The position numbers and the translations under genes were made by a program. Below are positions 12,901 through 25,013 of a DNA stretch of 64,000 nt, piece after piece. Below the pieces are notes generated by a model. It had not been told where the DNA came from and did no database searches. It worked only from the letters and a program-made list of their open reading frames with translations. Positions within the stretch are counted from its first letter, which is position 1. Each line of letters begins with the position of its first letter. Origin of the DNA: Elephas maximus indicus (taxonomy: Eukaryota > Chordata > Mammalia > Proboscidea > Elephantidae); the NCBI RefSeq assembly GCF_024166365.1, contig NC_064825.1:106468480-106532479 (forward strand). The letters run 5' to 3'.

Positions 12901-14236
12901 TTTTTTTAACTTTTATTAAGTTTCAGGTGAACGTTTACAAATCCAATCAGTCTGTCAGATATAAGTTTACATACATCTCACTCCCTACTCCCACTTGCTC
13001 TCCCCCTCTTGAGTCAGCCCTTTCAGTCTCTCCTTTAGTGACAATTTTGCCGGCTTCTCTCTCTCTCTATCCTCCCATCCCCCCTCCAGACAAGAGTTGC
13101 CAACACAATCTCAAGTGTCCACCTGATATAATTAGCTCACTCTTCATCAGCGTCTCTCTCCCACACGCTGACCACTCCCTTTCATGTCTGATGAGTTGTC
13201 TTCAGGGATGGTTCCTGTCCTGTGCCAACGGAAGGTCTGGGGACCATGGCCGCCGGGATTCCTCTAGTCTCAGTCAGACCATTAAGTTTGGTCTTCTTAT
13301 GAGAATTTGGGGTCTGTATCCCACTGATCTCCTGCTCCCTCAGGGGTCCTCTACTGTGCTCCCTGTCCGGGCAGTCATCGATTGTGGTCGGGCACCAACT
13401 AGTTCTTCTGGTCTCAGGATGATGTAGGTCTCTGGTTCATGTGGCCCTTTCTGTCTCTTGGGCTCTTAGTTGTCGTGTGGCCTTGGTGTTCTTCATTTTC
13501 CTTTGCTCTAGGTGGGTTGAGACCAATTGATGCATCTTAGATGGCCGCTTGTTAGCATTTAAGACCCCAGACGCCACATTTCAAAGTGGGATGCAGAATG
13601 ATTTCATAATAGAATTATTTTGCCAATTGACTTAGAAGTCCCCGCAAACCATGTTCCCCAGCTCCCCGCCCTTGATCCACTGACCTTTGAAGCATTCATT
13701 TTATCCCGGAAACTTCTTTGCTTTTGGTCCAGTCCAATTGAGCTGACCTTCCATGTATTGAGTGTTGTCTTTCCCTTCACCTAAAGCATTTCTTATCTAC
13801 TGATTAATCAGTAAAAAACCCTCTACCACCCTCCCTCCCTCCCCACCTTGTAACCACAAAAGTATGTGTTCTTCTCAGGTTTACTATTACTCAAGATCTT
13901 ATAATAGTGGTCTGATACAATATTTGTCCTTTTGCCTCTGACTCATTTTGCTCAGCATAATGCCTTCCAGGTTCCTCCATGTTATGAAATGTTTCACAGA
14001 TACATCACTGTTCTTTATCGATGCGTAGTATTCCATTGTGTGAATATACCACAATTTACCCATTCATGCGTTGATGGACACCTTGGTTGCTTCCAACTTT
14101 TTGCTATTGTAAACAGAGCTGCAATAAACATGGGTGTGCATATATCTGTTTGTATGAAGGCTCTTGTATCTCTAGGGTATATTCCCAGGAGTGGGATTTC
14201 TGGGTTGTATAGTAGTTCTATTTCTAACTGTTTAAG

Positions 14237-17200
14237 CTAACGCCAGATAGATTTCCAAAGTGGTTGTACCATTTTACATTCCCACCAGCAGTGTATAAGA
14301 GTTCCAATCTCTCCGCAGCCTCTCCAACATTTACTATTTTGTGTTTTTTGGATTAATGCCAGCCTTGCTGGTGTGAGATGGAATCTCATCGTAGTTTTAA
14401 TTTGCATTTCTCTAATGGCTAATGATCGAGAGCATTTTCTCATGTATCTGTTAGCTGCCTGAATATGTTCATTAGTGAAGTGAGTGTTCATATCCTTTGC
14501 CCACTTCTTGATTGGGTTGTTTGTCTTTTTGTGGTTGAGTTTTGACAGAATCATGTAGATTTTAGAGATGCGGCGCTGGTGGGAGATGTCATAGCTGAAA
14601 ATTCTTTCCCAATCTGTAGGTGGTCTTTTTACTCTTTTGGTGAAGTCTTTAGATGAGCATAGGTGTTTGATTTTTAGGAGCTCCCAGTTATCGGGTTTCT
14701 CTTTATCATTTTTGGTAACGTTTTTATTCTGTTTATGCCTTTTATTAGGGCTCCTAGGGCTGTCCCAATTTTTACTTCCATGATCTTTATCGTTTTAGTC
14801 TTTATGTTTAGGTCTTTGATCCACTTGGAGTTAGTTTTTGTGCATGGTGTAAGGTATGGGTCCTGTTTCATTTTTTTGCAAATGAATATCCAATTATGCC
14901 AGCACAGTTTGTTAAAAAGGCTTTCTTTTCCCCAATTAATTGACACTGGTCCTTTGTCAAATATCAGCTGCTCATATGTGGATGGATTTATATCTGGGTT
15001 CTCAATTCTGTTCCATTGGTCTATGTGCCTGTTGTTGTACCAGTACCAGGCTGTTTTGACTGCTGTGGCTGTATAATACGTTCTGAAATCAGGTAAAGTG
15101 AGGCCTCCCACTTTCTTCTTCTTTTTCAGTAGTGCTTTGCTTATCCGGGGCTTCTTTCCCTTCCATATGAAATTGGTGATTTGTTTCTCTATCCCCTTAA
15201 AATATGACATTGGAATTTGGGTCGGAAGTGCATTAAATGTATAGATGGCTTTTGGTAGAATAGACATTTTTACTATGTTAAGTCTTCCTATCCATGAGCA
15301 GGGTATGTTTTTCCACTTAAGTATGTCCTTTTGAATTTCTTGTAGTAGAGCTTTGTAGTTTTCTTTGTATAGGTCTTTTACATCCTTGGTAAGATTTATT
15401 CCTAAGTATTTTATCTTCTTGGGGGCTACTGTGAATGTTATTGATTTGGTGATTTCCTCTTCGGTGTTCTTTTTGTTGATGTAAAGGAATCCAAGTGATT
15501 TTTGTATGTTTATTTTATAACCTGAGACTCTGCCAAACTCTTCTATTAGTTTCAGTAGTTTTCTGGAAGATTCCTTAGGGTTTTCTGTGTATATAATCAT
15601 GTCATCTGCAAATAGTGATAACTTTACTTCTTCCTTGCCAATCCGGATACCTTTTATTTCTTTGTCTAGCCTAATTGCCCTGGCTAGGACTTCCAGCACG
15701 ATGTTGAATAAGAGCGGTGATAAAGGGCATCCTTGTCTGGTTCCTGTTCTCAAGGGAAATGCTTTCAGGTTCTCTCCATTTAGAGTGATATTGGCTGTTG
15801 GCTTTGCATAGATGCCCTTTATTATGTTGAGGAATTTTCCTTCAATTCCTATTTTGGTAAGAGTTTTTATCATAAATGGGTGTTGGACTTTGTCAAACGC
15901 CTTTTCTGCATCTATTGATAAGATCATGTGGTTTTTGTCTTTTGTTTTGTTTATGTGATGGATTACATTAATGGTTTTTCTGATATTAAACCAGCCTTGC
16001 ATACCTGGTATAAATCCCACTTGATCATGGTGAATTATTTTTTTGATGTGTTGTTGGATTCTATTGGCTAGAATTTTGTTGAGGATTTTTGCATCTATGT
16101 TCATGAGGGATATAGGTCTATAATTTTCTTTTTTTGTAATGTCTTTACCTGGTTTTGGTATCAGGGAGATGGTGGCTTCATAGAATGAGTTGGGTAGTAT
16201 TCCGTCATTTTCTATGCTTTGCAATACCTTCAGAAGTAGTGGTATTAACTCTTCTCTGAAAGTTTGGTAGAATTCTGCAGTGAAGCCGTCCGGGCCAGGG
16301 CTTTTTTTGTTGGGAGTTTTTTGATTACCCTTTCAATCTCTTTTTTTTTATGGGTCTATTTAGTTGTTCTACTTCTGAATGTGTTAGTTTAGGTAGGTAG
16401 CGTTTTTCCAGGAATTCATCCATTTCTTCTAGGTTTTCAAATTTGTTAGAGTACAATTTTTCATAATAAGCTGAAATGATTCTTTTAATTTCATTTGGTT
16501 CTGTTGTGATGTGATCCTTCTCGTTTTTTATTCAGGTTATTTGTTTCCTTTCCCGTATTTCTTTAGTGAGTCTAGCCAATGGTTTATCAATTTTGTTAAT
16601 TTTTTCAAAGAACCAGCTTTTGGCTTTGTTAATTCTTTCAATTGTTTTTCTGTTCTCTAATTCATTTAGTTCAGCTCTAATTTTTATTATTTGTTTTCTT
16701 CTGGTGCCTGATGGATTCTTTTGTTGCTCATTTTCTATTTGTTCAAGTTGTTGGGACAGTTCTTTGATTTTGGCTCTTTCTTCTTTTTGTATGTGTGCAT
16801 TTATCGATATAAATTGGCCTCTGAGCACTGCTTTTGCTGTGTCCCAGAGGTTTTGATAGGAAGTATTTTCATTCTCGTTGCTTTCTAAGAATTTCCTTAT
16901 TCCCTCCTTGATGTCTTCTATAACCCAGTCTTTTTTCAGGAGTGTATTGTTCATTTTCCAAGTATTTGATTTCTTTTCCCTAATTTTTCTGTTATTGATC
17001 TCTAGTTTTATTGTCTTGTGGTCTGAGAAGATGCTTTGTAATATTTCGGTGTTTTGGACTCTGCAAAGGTTTGTTTTATGACCTAATATGTGGTCTATTC
17101 TAGAGAATGTTCCATGTGCGCTAGAAAAAAAAGTATATTTTGCAGCAGTTGGGTGGAGAGTTCTGTATAAGTCAATGAGGTCAAGTTGGTTGATTGTTGT

Positions 17201-17713
17201 AATTAGATCTTCCGTGTCTCTATTGAGCTTCTTACTGGATGTCCTGTCCTTCTCCAAAAGTGGTGTGTTGAAGTCTCCTACTATAATTGTGGAGGTGTCT
17301 ATCTCACTTTTGAATTCTGTTAAAATTTGATTTATGTATCTTGCAGCCCTGCCATTGGGTGCATAAATATTTAATATGGTTATGTCTTCCTGATCAATTG
17401 TCCCTTTTATCATTATATAGTGTCCTTCTTTATCCTTTGTGGTGGATTTAAGTCTAAAGTCTATTTTGTCAGAAATTAATATTGCTACTCCTCTTCTTTT
17501 TTGCTTATTGTTTGCTTGATATATTTTTTTCCATCCTTTGAGTTTTAGTTTGTTTGTGTCTCTAAGTCTAAGGTGTGTCTCTTGTAGGCAGCATATAGGT
17601 GGATCGTGTTTCTTTATCCAGTCTGTGACTCTCTGTCTCTTTATTGGTGCATTTATTCCATTTACATTCAGCATAATTATAGATAAATAAGTGTTTAGTG
17701 CTGTCATTTTCAT
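14237..17713 (-). pseudogene. L1 element 2 ORF2 (endonuclease/reverse transcriptase), broken
   Basis: ORF2p nicks target DNA and primes reverse transcription. The start MKMTALNTYLS at 17713 leads into an APE-type endonuclease ('CCLQETHLRLRDTNKLKLKG', 'IVGDFNTPL', and 'SSAHGTFSRIDHILGHK' with the catalytic-type D-H pair), open to 16532. The reverse transcriptase block (14674-16224) has '[18 protein letters not shown]', '[20 protein letters not shown]' and the FADDMI catalytic motif. The C-terminal cysteine-rich part ('[19 protein letters not shown]') is at 14237-14554. Breaks fall between these blocks, at about 16.2-16.5 kb and 14.55-14.67 kb. Confidence 0.93.
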
Positions 17714-18149
17714 GCCTTTTCATGTGTGTTGTTGACAATTTCATTTTTCCGCATACTTTTTTGTGCTGAGATGTTTTTCTTAGTAAATTGTGATATCCTG
17801 TTTTTCATAGTGGTTGACTTTATGTTAGTTGAGTCGTTACGTTTTTCTTGGCTTTCATCTTGAGTTATACAGTTGTTATACCTTTTTGTGGTTACCTTAT
17901 TATTTACCCCTATTTTTCTAAGTAAAAACCTAACTTGTTTTGTTCTATATCGCCTTGTATCACTCTCCATATAGCAGTTCAATGCCTCCTGTATTTAGTC
18001 CCTCTTTTTGATTATTGTGATCTTTTACCTATTGACTTCCATGATTCCCTGTTATGTGTATTTTTTTTTGAATTAATCTTAATTTGTTTGTTTTTGTGAT
18101 TTCCCTATTTGAGTTGATATCAGGACGTTCTGTTTTGTGACCTTGTGTT

Positions 18150-19184
18150 GTGCTGATATCTGATATTATTGGTTCTCTGACCAAACAATATCCTTTAGTA
18201 TTTCTTGTAGCTTTGGTTTAGTTTTTGCAAATTCTCTAAACTTGTGTTTGTCTGTAAATATCTTAATTTCTCCTTCATATTTCAGAGAGAGTTTTGCTGG
18301 ATATATGATCCTTGGCTGGCAGTTTTTCTCCTTCAGTGTTCTGTATATGTCATCCCATTCCCTTCTTGCCTGCATGTTTTCTGCTGAGTAGTCTGAACTT
18401 ATTCTTATGATTCTCCCTTGAAGGAAACCTTTCTTTTCTCGCTGGCTGCTTTTAAAATTTTCTCTTTATCTTTGGTTTTGGTGAGTTTGATGATAATATG
18501 TCTTGGTGTTTTTCTTTTTGGATCAATCTTAAATGTGGTTCGATGAGCATCTTGGATAGATATCCTTTCATCTTTCGTGATGTCAGGGAAGTTTTGTGTC
18601 AGGAGTTCTTCAACTATTTTCTCTGTGTTTTCTGTCCCCCCTCCCTGTTCTGGGACTCCAATCACCCGCAAGTTATCCTTCTTGATAGAGTCCCACATGA
18701 TTCTTAGGGTTTCTTCATTTTTTTTAATTCTTTTATCTGATTTTTTTTCAGCTATGTTGGTGTTGATTCCCTGGTCCTCCAGATGTCCCAGTCTGCATTC
18801 TAATTGCTCGAGTCTGCTCCTCTGAGTTCCTATTGCGTTGTCTAATTCTGTAATTTTATTGTTAATCTTTTGGATTTCTGCATGCTGTCTCTCTATGGAT
18901 TCTTGCAACTTATTAATTTTTCCACTATGTTCTTGAATAATCTTTTTGAGTTCTTCAACAGTTTTATCCGTGTGTTCCTTGGCTTTTTCTGCAGTTTGCC
19001 TTATTTCATTTGTGATGTCTTGAAGCATTCTGTAAATTAGTTTTTTATATTCTGTATCTGATAATTCCGGGATTGTATCTTCATTTGTGAAAGATTTTGA
19101 TTCTTTTGTTTGTGGTGTTGGACAAGCTATCATTGTCTGCTTCTTTAAGTGGTTCGATATGGATTGTTGTCTCCGAGCCATCAC
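18150..19184 (-). pseudogene. L1 element 2 ORF1 (ORF1p, RNA-binding chaperone), frameshifted
   Basis: The start is MMARRQQSIS at 19184. The first 259 codons run open to 18405 and the C-terminal part continues in another frame at 18375-18166. Visible parts are a coiled coil of roughly residues 50-155 (heptad-like 'KINKLQESIERQHAEIQKIN'), then the RRM/CTD region with 'RVIGVPEQGG' and 'RTTFKIDPKRKTPRHIIIKL'. ORF1p coats L1 RNA as a trimer. The break falls near 'KGES' (about 18400), within the C-terminal domain, so the copy could not make a whole ORF1p. The short gap to ORF2 is the usual L1 arrangement. Confidence 0.9.
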
Positions 19185-20223
19185 TGGGAAACTAGTTTTT
19201 CAGAAAATCCGCTAAAAAAAAAAATGCAGTCAGATCCCTATCAGAGTTCTCCCTCTGGCTCAGGCTATTCGGATGTTAATGAAGCCGCCTGGGGAGGGTG
19301 GGAGAGGGAACAGAGAGATAGGAGAGTAGCACCTCAGAATATAGCCAGAGTTGCTTGTCTTTCTTGGAATGACTATTATATCTGAGATTCCTGTGGGGTA
19401 CGTTGCCTATGTGTGCTGGCTGTGTGGAGATTGCCCCCGGGGGGTCTGGCCCGCTGGAGTCAAGGTCAGATCCTCTGCTTCCAGCCCCACACCCAGCGTC
19501 AAGGCTCCCCTACTGGGACGGGGCACTCCCGATTCCAAAATCAGTCGCTGCCTCCCTGGGACTTCTCGTCCCTCCAGCCACGTTGCCGTGCCGCTCCCGC
19601 GAACCAGTTGAGCCGCCTCCCGGGGTTAGTTCAGGTGGGTGGAGCAGCTCCCCGTGCTTGTGCCGTTACCAAGTGTCCCGCCTGGGAAGCTGTTCTCCAC
19701 GCTCCAATACCAGTCGCTGCCTCCTGGGGACTTCTCCTACCGGCTGTGTCCCACGCCGCCTGCGCGACCCAACTGGGCCCCCTCCCGGGGTTAGTTCAGG
19801 GGGGTGGAGCAGCTCTCCGTGTTTATGCCGTACCTGCATCCAGTCCAAATCCCGGCGGGATGGTTCCCTGGGTGGGACGCTGCTCTCCCCGTTCCAAGAC
19901 CAGTCACTGCCTCCAGGGCACTTCTCCTATCGGCTGCGTCCCACGCCGCCGCGGAACCGGCCGGTCCCCCTCCTGGGGTTAGTTCATGGGGGTGGAGCAG
20001 CTCTCTGTGCTTGTGCCGTACCTGACTGGTACGCTGGCTCCAGGCTCTGAAAACAATCGCTGCTTCCCTGTATTAGTTCATTTTCCGTCTCTAAATCTGT
20101 GTTTGTTGTTCAGGGTGCATAGATTGTTATGTATGGGATTGATTCACTTGTTTTTCCGTGTCTTTGTTGTAAAAGGGATCCGAGGTAGTGTCTGCCTAGT
20201 CCACCATCTTGGCTCCGCCTCCC
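19185..20223 (-). promoter_or_regulatory. L1 element 2 5' UTR with tandem GC-rich monomers
   Basis: The region is markedly GC- and CpG-rich compared with its surroundings. A motif 'ccccctcccggggttagttc' or a close variant recurs near 19621, 19786 and 19974, giving periods of about 165 and 188 bp. Each unit also carries a 'ggagcagctc' block and a 'cttctcctaccggctg'-like block. This repeated-monomer layout resembles the promoter-bearing monomers of rodent L1s, so I infer an internal Pol II promoter. The open frames crossing it (for example 19403-20050 plus) are a by-product of GC richness. Confidence 0.75.
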
Positions 20224-20240
20224 ATTTTTTTTAATTCTTT
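20224..20240. repeat. Right 17-bp target duplication of nested L1
   Basis: Second copy of attttttttaattcttt, after which the ORF1 sequence of L1 element 1 resumes ('tatctggtttttttt'). Confidence 0.85.
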
Positions 20241-22487
20241 TATCTGGTTTTTTTTTCAGCTATGTTGGTGTTAATTCCCTAGTCCTCCAGATTTCCCACT
20301 CTGCATTCTAATTGCTCGAGTCTGCTCCTTTGACTTCCTATTGCGTTGTCTAATTCTGTAATTTTATTGTTAATCTTTTGGATTTCTGAATGCCGTCTCT
20401 CTATGGATTCTTGCAACTTATTAATTTTTCCACTATGTTCTTGAATAATCTTTTTGAGTTCTTCAACTGTTTTATCAGATGTTCCTTGGCTTTTTCTGCA
20501 GATTGCCTTATTTCATTTCTGAGGTCATCCCTGATGTCTTGAAGCATTCTGTAAATTACTTTTTTATATTCTGTATCTGATAATTGCAGGATTGTATCTT
20601 CATTTGGGAAAGATTTTGATTCTTTTGTTTGGGAGGTTGTAGAAGCAGTCATGGTCTGTTTCTTTATGTGGTTTGATATCGACGGCTGTCTCCGAGCCAT
20701 CACTAAGATATTGTAGTGATTTATTCTATATTTGCTCACTGAGTCTTATCTTGTTTCGTTTTCTTTCAATATACTTGGATGGGCTACTAGATTGTGCTGT
20801 CTTGTTTGTTGTAGCCCTTGACTTACTTATGACCTATTACCAGCTGGTTAAGGCTGTTACCAGATATATATTCCTGAGTCCATTCACTGTTCTTGAGTAG
20901 AATCTGATTTTGGGTCATCAAGTTTGTGATGCACCCTGTCACCTATCCACCTTGAGAAGTAGTGGTGATAGTTGTGTGCACCAGATTCTATTAGTAGCTG
21001 GGGTTCACACTCCAGGGGGCAGGATGCTGACAGGCTTCCCCCAAGTGCCAGTGAGGTAGATGTGTCTCTATTCCGAGAGCACTTTGGTGGGTGGGCTCTG
21101 CAGCTGTACCTTAGGCCCAATGAAAGTACCTCTACAGATTGGTAGGTGTCACCCTCCTTAGACCCCTAAGGCAGGAGGCTAGGTGGTCTGGGGGGAGCTT
21201 CAGCCCTCAGTTCCCTTTTGTGGGTCAGTGAGGGCTCTGTTGAATATGCAGAGATATCAGACCTGGGAAACTTGTCTCTCCAGTAAATCTGCTAAAAAAA
21301 AAAAATGCAGTCCGATCCCTATCAGAAATGCCTTTGCTTTATAATAGCCACCTTGTTCCCTGTGGGGATGAAAGCTGGAGATTGGATCACATACGCTTGG
21401 CTGGAGCTGGTTCTCTGTTTTATTCCAATTAGGGAAGGATTTTTGGTCCCTGGGTTTTTTTGTGGTTGCTTCTCTCAGGCCAGAAGAATGGGTTAGGAAA
21501 AGACCACAAAAAGGAAAAGAAAAACCGCGGAGCATTTCTCTCTCTGGCTCAGGAAATTCCAATGTTAATGAAGCCGCCTGGAAAGGGGAGGGGAGGGTTC
21601 AGAAAAACAGGAGAGGGTAAAAAAAAAAAAAAGTAGCACCCTGAAATATAGACAAAGTTACTTATATTGCTTGGGATGCCTGTTTTATCTGAGATTCCCA
21701 AGGGAGGCGGGTTGCCTGTGTGCGCTGGCTGGGTAGAGATTGCCCCCGAGGGTCAGGCCCGTGTCCCGTGTTTGGGCTGTCTCAGAATCCACGGTCAGTT
21801 CCTCCGCTGCCAGTCCAAAGCCCAGCGTCAAGATTCCCTGGCTGGGATGCTGCACTCCCGGCTCCAAAAACAGTCGCTACTTCCCAGGGACTTCTCCTCC
21901 AGCCAGCTGTGTTGCCGCGCCGCTGGAGCGGACCAACTGGGCCCCCTCCCGGGGTCAGTTCAGGGTGGGTAGGGCTGTGCCCCGTGTTTGCACCATCACA
22001 GGATGTGGTGCTCAGCTCCCCTTTGCGCAGTCCAAAGCCTTGCACCAAGGTTCCCTGGCTGGGATGTTGCACTCCCAGCTCCAAAACCAGTTACTGCCTC
22101 CCGGCGACTTCTCCTCCTGCCAGCTGCGTCGCGGCGCTGCCCACGAGGACCGGCTGGGCCCCCTCCCGGGGTCAGTTCAGGTGGGTAGGGCTGCACCCCA
22201 TGTTTCTGCCGTCACAGGATGTTGTGCTCAGCCTCCCTGAGACCAGTCCAAAGCCTGGCGCCAAGGTTACCTGACTGGGATGCTGGCTCCAGGCTCCGAA
22301 AACAGTCGCTGCTTCCCCGTAGTTGTTCGTTCACAGTCTCTGACACTCAGGTCAACTCTTTAAATCTGTGTTTGTTGGTCAGGGTTCATAGATTGTCATG
22401 TATGTGATTGATTCACTTGTTTTTCCGAGTCTTTGTTGAAAGAGGGATCCGAGGTAGCATCTACCTAGTCAGCCATCTTGGCCCCCC
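20241..22487 (-). mobile_element. L1 element 1, 5' part (5' UTR and start of ORF1)
   Basis: This is the continuation of L1 element 1. ORF1 starts near 20697 (M-A-R-R-Q-P-S-I-S), with coiled-coil coding to about 20241 where the nested L1 interrupts it. The 5' UTR of about 1.8 kb runs to the 5' terminus at 22487 (GGGGGGCCAAGATGGC). This UTR is longer than that of element 2. It has at least two monomer units, marked by 'ccctcccggggtcagttcag' near 21950 and 22167 (period about 217 bp), plus a partial unit at about 21740-21880. Directly after the terminus comes the right target duplication. Confidence 0.93.
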
Positions 22488-22499
22488 AAATCCACTTTT
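22488..22499. repeat. Right target-site duplication of the large L1 insertion
   Basis: The sequence aaatccactttt directly follows the 5' terminus of L1 element 1 and pairs with 4318-4329. From here the sequence aligns with 50039 onward in unit C. Confidence 0.7.
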
Positions 22500-25013
22500 A
22501 CAGACCCCTTGAATCATTTTGTTTTTTTTTGAATCATAATACAATTCATTTGGTTTGAAACTGACAAAATAATGCTTGAGTGCATGTTGATAATCACATA
22601 ACAGATAAATGTGATTAAGTCTCTGGGTACAGACATTTTTTTCAATATTTTGACTAAAATATTGTTACTCAAAATTGATTTTAAAGAAGAAATACATCTG
22701 ATGAAAAAAATTCAATTATATTTATTTGTTTTGTGGATACCCCAAAATGGAAATATTTAAAAGAAATTTCTCTGCATGTTTAATTACCGTGCCTAGTTCT
22801 ATGTCTGCACATATGTGTCTGTTTGTGTGTACACACGTCCTTACGGTACCTGCATAGCTTGTTCATTCCACTTTTTTGCCAATGTAATGAGGAGTAAACT
22901 TTACAAGGAAAATCTAACATCACATACACTTTCTAATCACAGAAGTGAATGATGAGCATAGATTTTCAGATTCCAAATCCTATGTTACGTGTTTTGTACC
23001 ATTGTGAGTTTAGGCACAACATTCAGCTGATGTCAAAGGCTGAATTAAAAAATCATTTTTTTCTTTAGACTCCTAGTAATATTTTAAAATATATGATGAA
23101 TTGATTTCATTCATCATTCACCAACGTTTCTATTTTATTTCCATTGACTCTTATATTTATCTTATCAACATAATTACTTTTTTCTCAATATCCTTTCAGT
23201 TAATATCCATGTTCACCTCTTCCCCGCCAATGACATTTTTTTCAAAATAAGAAATACATTTAGGAATTCCCTAGTTAAGTCAATAAAGCAGTTTTTTTTT
23301 TATTAAATTATATATTTAAAATCATTTTAGAGTGCTCTAGTCACTCAAAAACATAAGAGTAATTAAAGTAGATGGTTTAGGACATGTAATCTGTTTTGTC
23401 TTAAATTAGTATGTCTGAAAAAGAGAATTCAATCTAAAATATATTGTCTTCTCTAACAAATCATTCAAGTTATTTTTCCTCTAATGTTATTCTTTTCAAA
23501 ATTCCTACGGAAATATTTTCTCTAAATATTTACAGTTCTTCTAGGTAATTCTGATCTTGTCTTTCCCAAGATATTATAGGCATTTGGGTTTATTCTCTGT
23601 TAAATCACTCTAATCTAAATGATTCTCTTACTGAGAGATCCGTATCAATATGTTAAAACTGGAACTTGACTTGGGTCATTAATTTAAGTAGTTTACTGAT
23701 TACAATTTGTAGCAGATTATGTACCCCTAAGACTGACTCAAATTTCCTAATCAGTAAATTAGAGTAATTGAAGATGTAGTGTGGGGAAAATATGTAAAAA
23801 ATAAACTTTTTTTTTTTTAAATAGTATTATATATACTCCAAAAAGTGCTATATTATTCGATAATAATTTAAATTTTGAATTGCAGAGTAGGTGACTCTTT
23901 AACTTCTGATTTGTTTAGCCATGGGATCATCCAGAAAGTAATCTATTCCATTTATACTCTGTCTCTTTCTTTGTTTTTAATCTTAAATCTTATGTGCACA
24001 TTCAAAGATGCCATTTAAAAATATTTTTTATGTACTACTTTAACTAAGATAAAAGTTACTTAACTGTTATTTCACTGAGTCCACAATCAACAACACACAA
24101 ACAAGTATAAAATCTTGAACAAAAAATACCTTAGAAGGAAATACTTTGTAATTATGAAAGTCATGACTTTTTTTTTTTCAACATCTTCAGTAGTTTCTTA
24201 CTTTTTCACCAAAAATATTTGATGGAGTAGAAAAACATGGATTGTCAAAAACACCTATGGCCAAATATATAGCCAAAAAAGGCCAATACAGACCATGAAT
24301 TTAAGAAAGATGTTTGAACAAAACATAAGCTGTCATGTAATTTTAGAATTTAGTTATGGTGAATCTTTCCCCAAAAAACAACTTGATAAATTCCATTTGG
24401 CAAACTCCAAAAATTTGTAACGGAAATGGAGAATATTCAGAGAGGACCTTATCAGATGTTACCATACCTGCAGGTGCTACTTTATAACACCAGTCAGCAC
24501 ATTCTATATTTTAAAATATTTTTATTAATTAATTTTTCTCTTTTAATGTTCAACCTGATCTTGTAAGGTAAAATTAATGTCCTCATTCTGCAGGTGAGAA
24601 GATTATAGCAAGTAGTTCTACACAATTCCTGAAAATGCTAGAACTCTGGTGATAGATTCTAATGTTTTATCCCTTGATATATTATCTCAAGAGTTAGAAT
24701 GTGAGAAAGAAATTTATTTGAATATGACTAGTTTTAATAAATAAACCAGTTAACTCAATTATTTTGGTAATGACTGATGTTAACCAATAAGTAAATGTCA
24801 TTGTTTTCTATTTAATATCACAGAGAGTGGTACTTATGATTCTCTGTCCAGTCATTGTCTTATGAGTTGCTGCTGGGAAATCATGTATTTCAGAAAAGTC
24901 AATATGAGGACATGGTTAACGTTCCTTTTAGTCACAATATTATGCATACTGCCATTAAAATAAAAACTGTGATTTCATGTATATTTTCAAGATTTTTTCC
25001 CTGAAGTGTCAAC
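22500..25013. repeat. Duplication block Y, copy A (upstream of OR5T)
   Basis: This AT-rich, non-coding stretch aligns with about 50055-52597. Examples of shared blocks are 'attcatttggtttga', 'gtagcagattatgtaccc' and 'tatttcactgagtccacaatc'. No named repeat dominates it. As the 5' flank of an OR gene it should contain the promoter and any non-coding first exon, but I cannot place either from sequence alone. A pyrimidine-rich tract with AG dinucleotides just before the start codon (24990-25008) could be a splice acceptor. Confidence 0.7.

Larger units (their letters stand above)
12901..20223 (-). mobile_element. L1 element 2, near full length, nested in element 1
   Basis: This L1 of about 7.3 kb reads on the minus strand. 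The 5' end (GGAGGCGGAGCCAAGATGG) is at 20223, the monomer-bearing 5' UTR at 20223-19185, ORF1 at 19184 to about 18150, ORF2 from 17713 to about 14200, the 3' UTR to 12910, and the poly(A) tail at 12901-12909. It is the better preserved of the three L1s, with long open blocks. It has few lesions in ORF2 but is still not a complete open pair of ORFs. Flanking 17-bp duplications make it a clean target-primed insertion, younger than element 1. Confidence 0.95.

Noticed and set aside
12735-13427. Plus-strand open frame of 230 residues
   Set aside because: It spans the junction of L1 element 1 ORF1 and the 3' end of L1 element 2 in antisense. It is created by the nested insertion and has no protein similarity.
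19403-20050. Long plus-strand open frames (215 and 189 residues) in GC-rich DNA
   Set aside because: They lie in the antisense of the L1 element 2 5' UTR. Low stop density follows from GC richness and the tandem monomers, and there is no domain or start context to support a protein.
21720-22274. Overlapping open frames on both strands
   Set aside because: These are the monomers of the L1 element 1 5' UTR, by the same argument.
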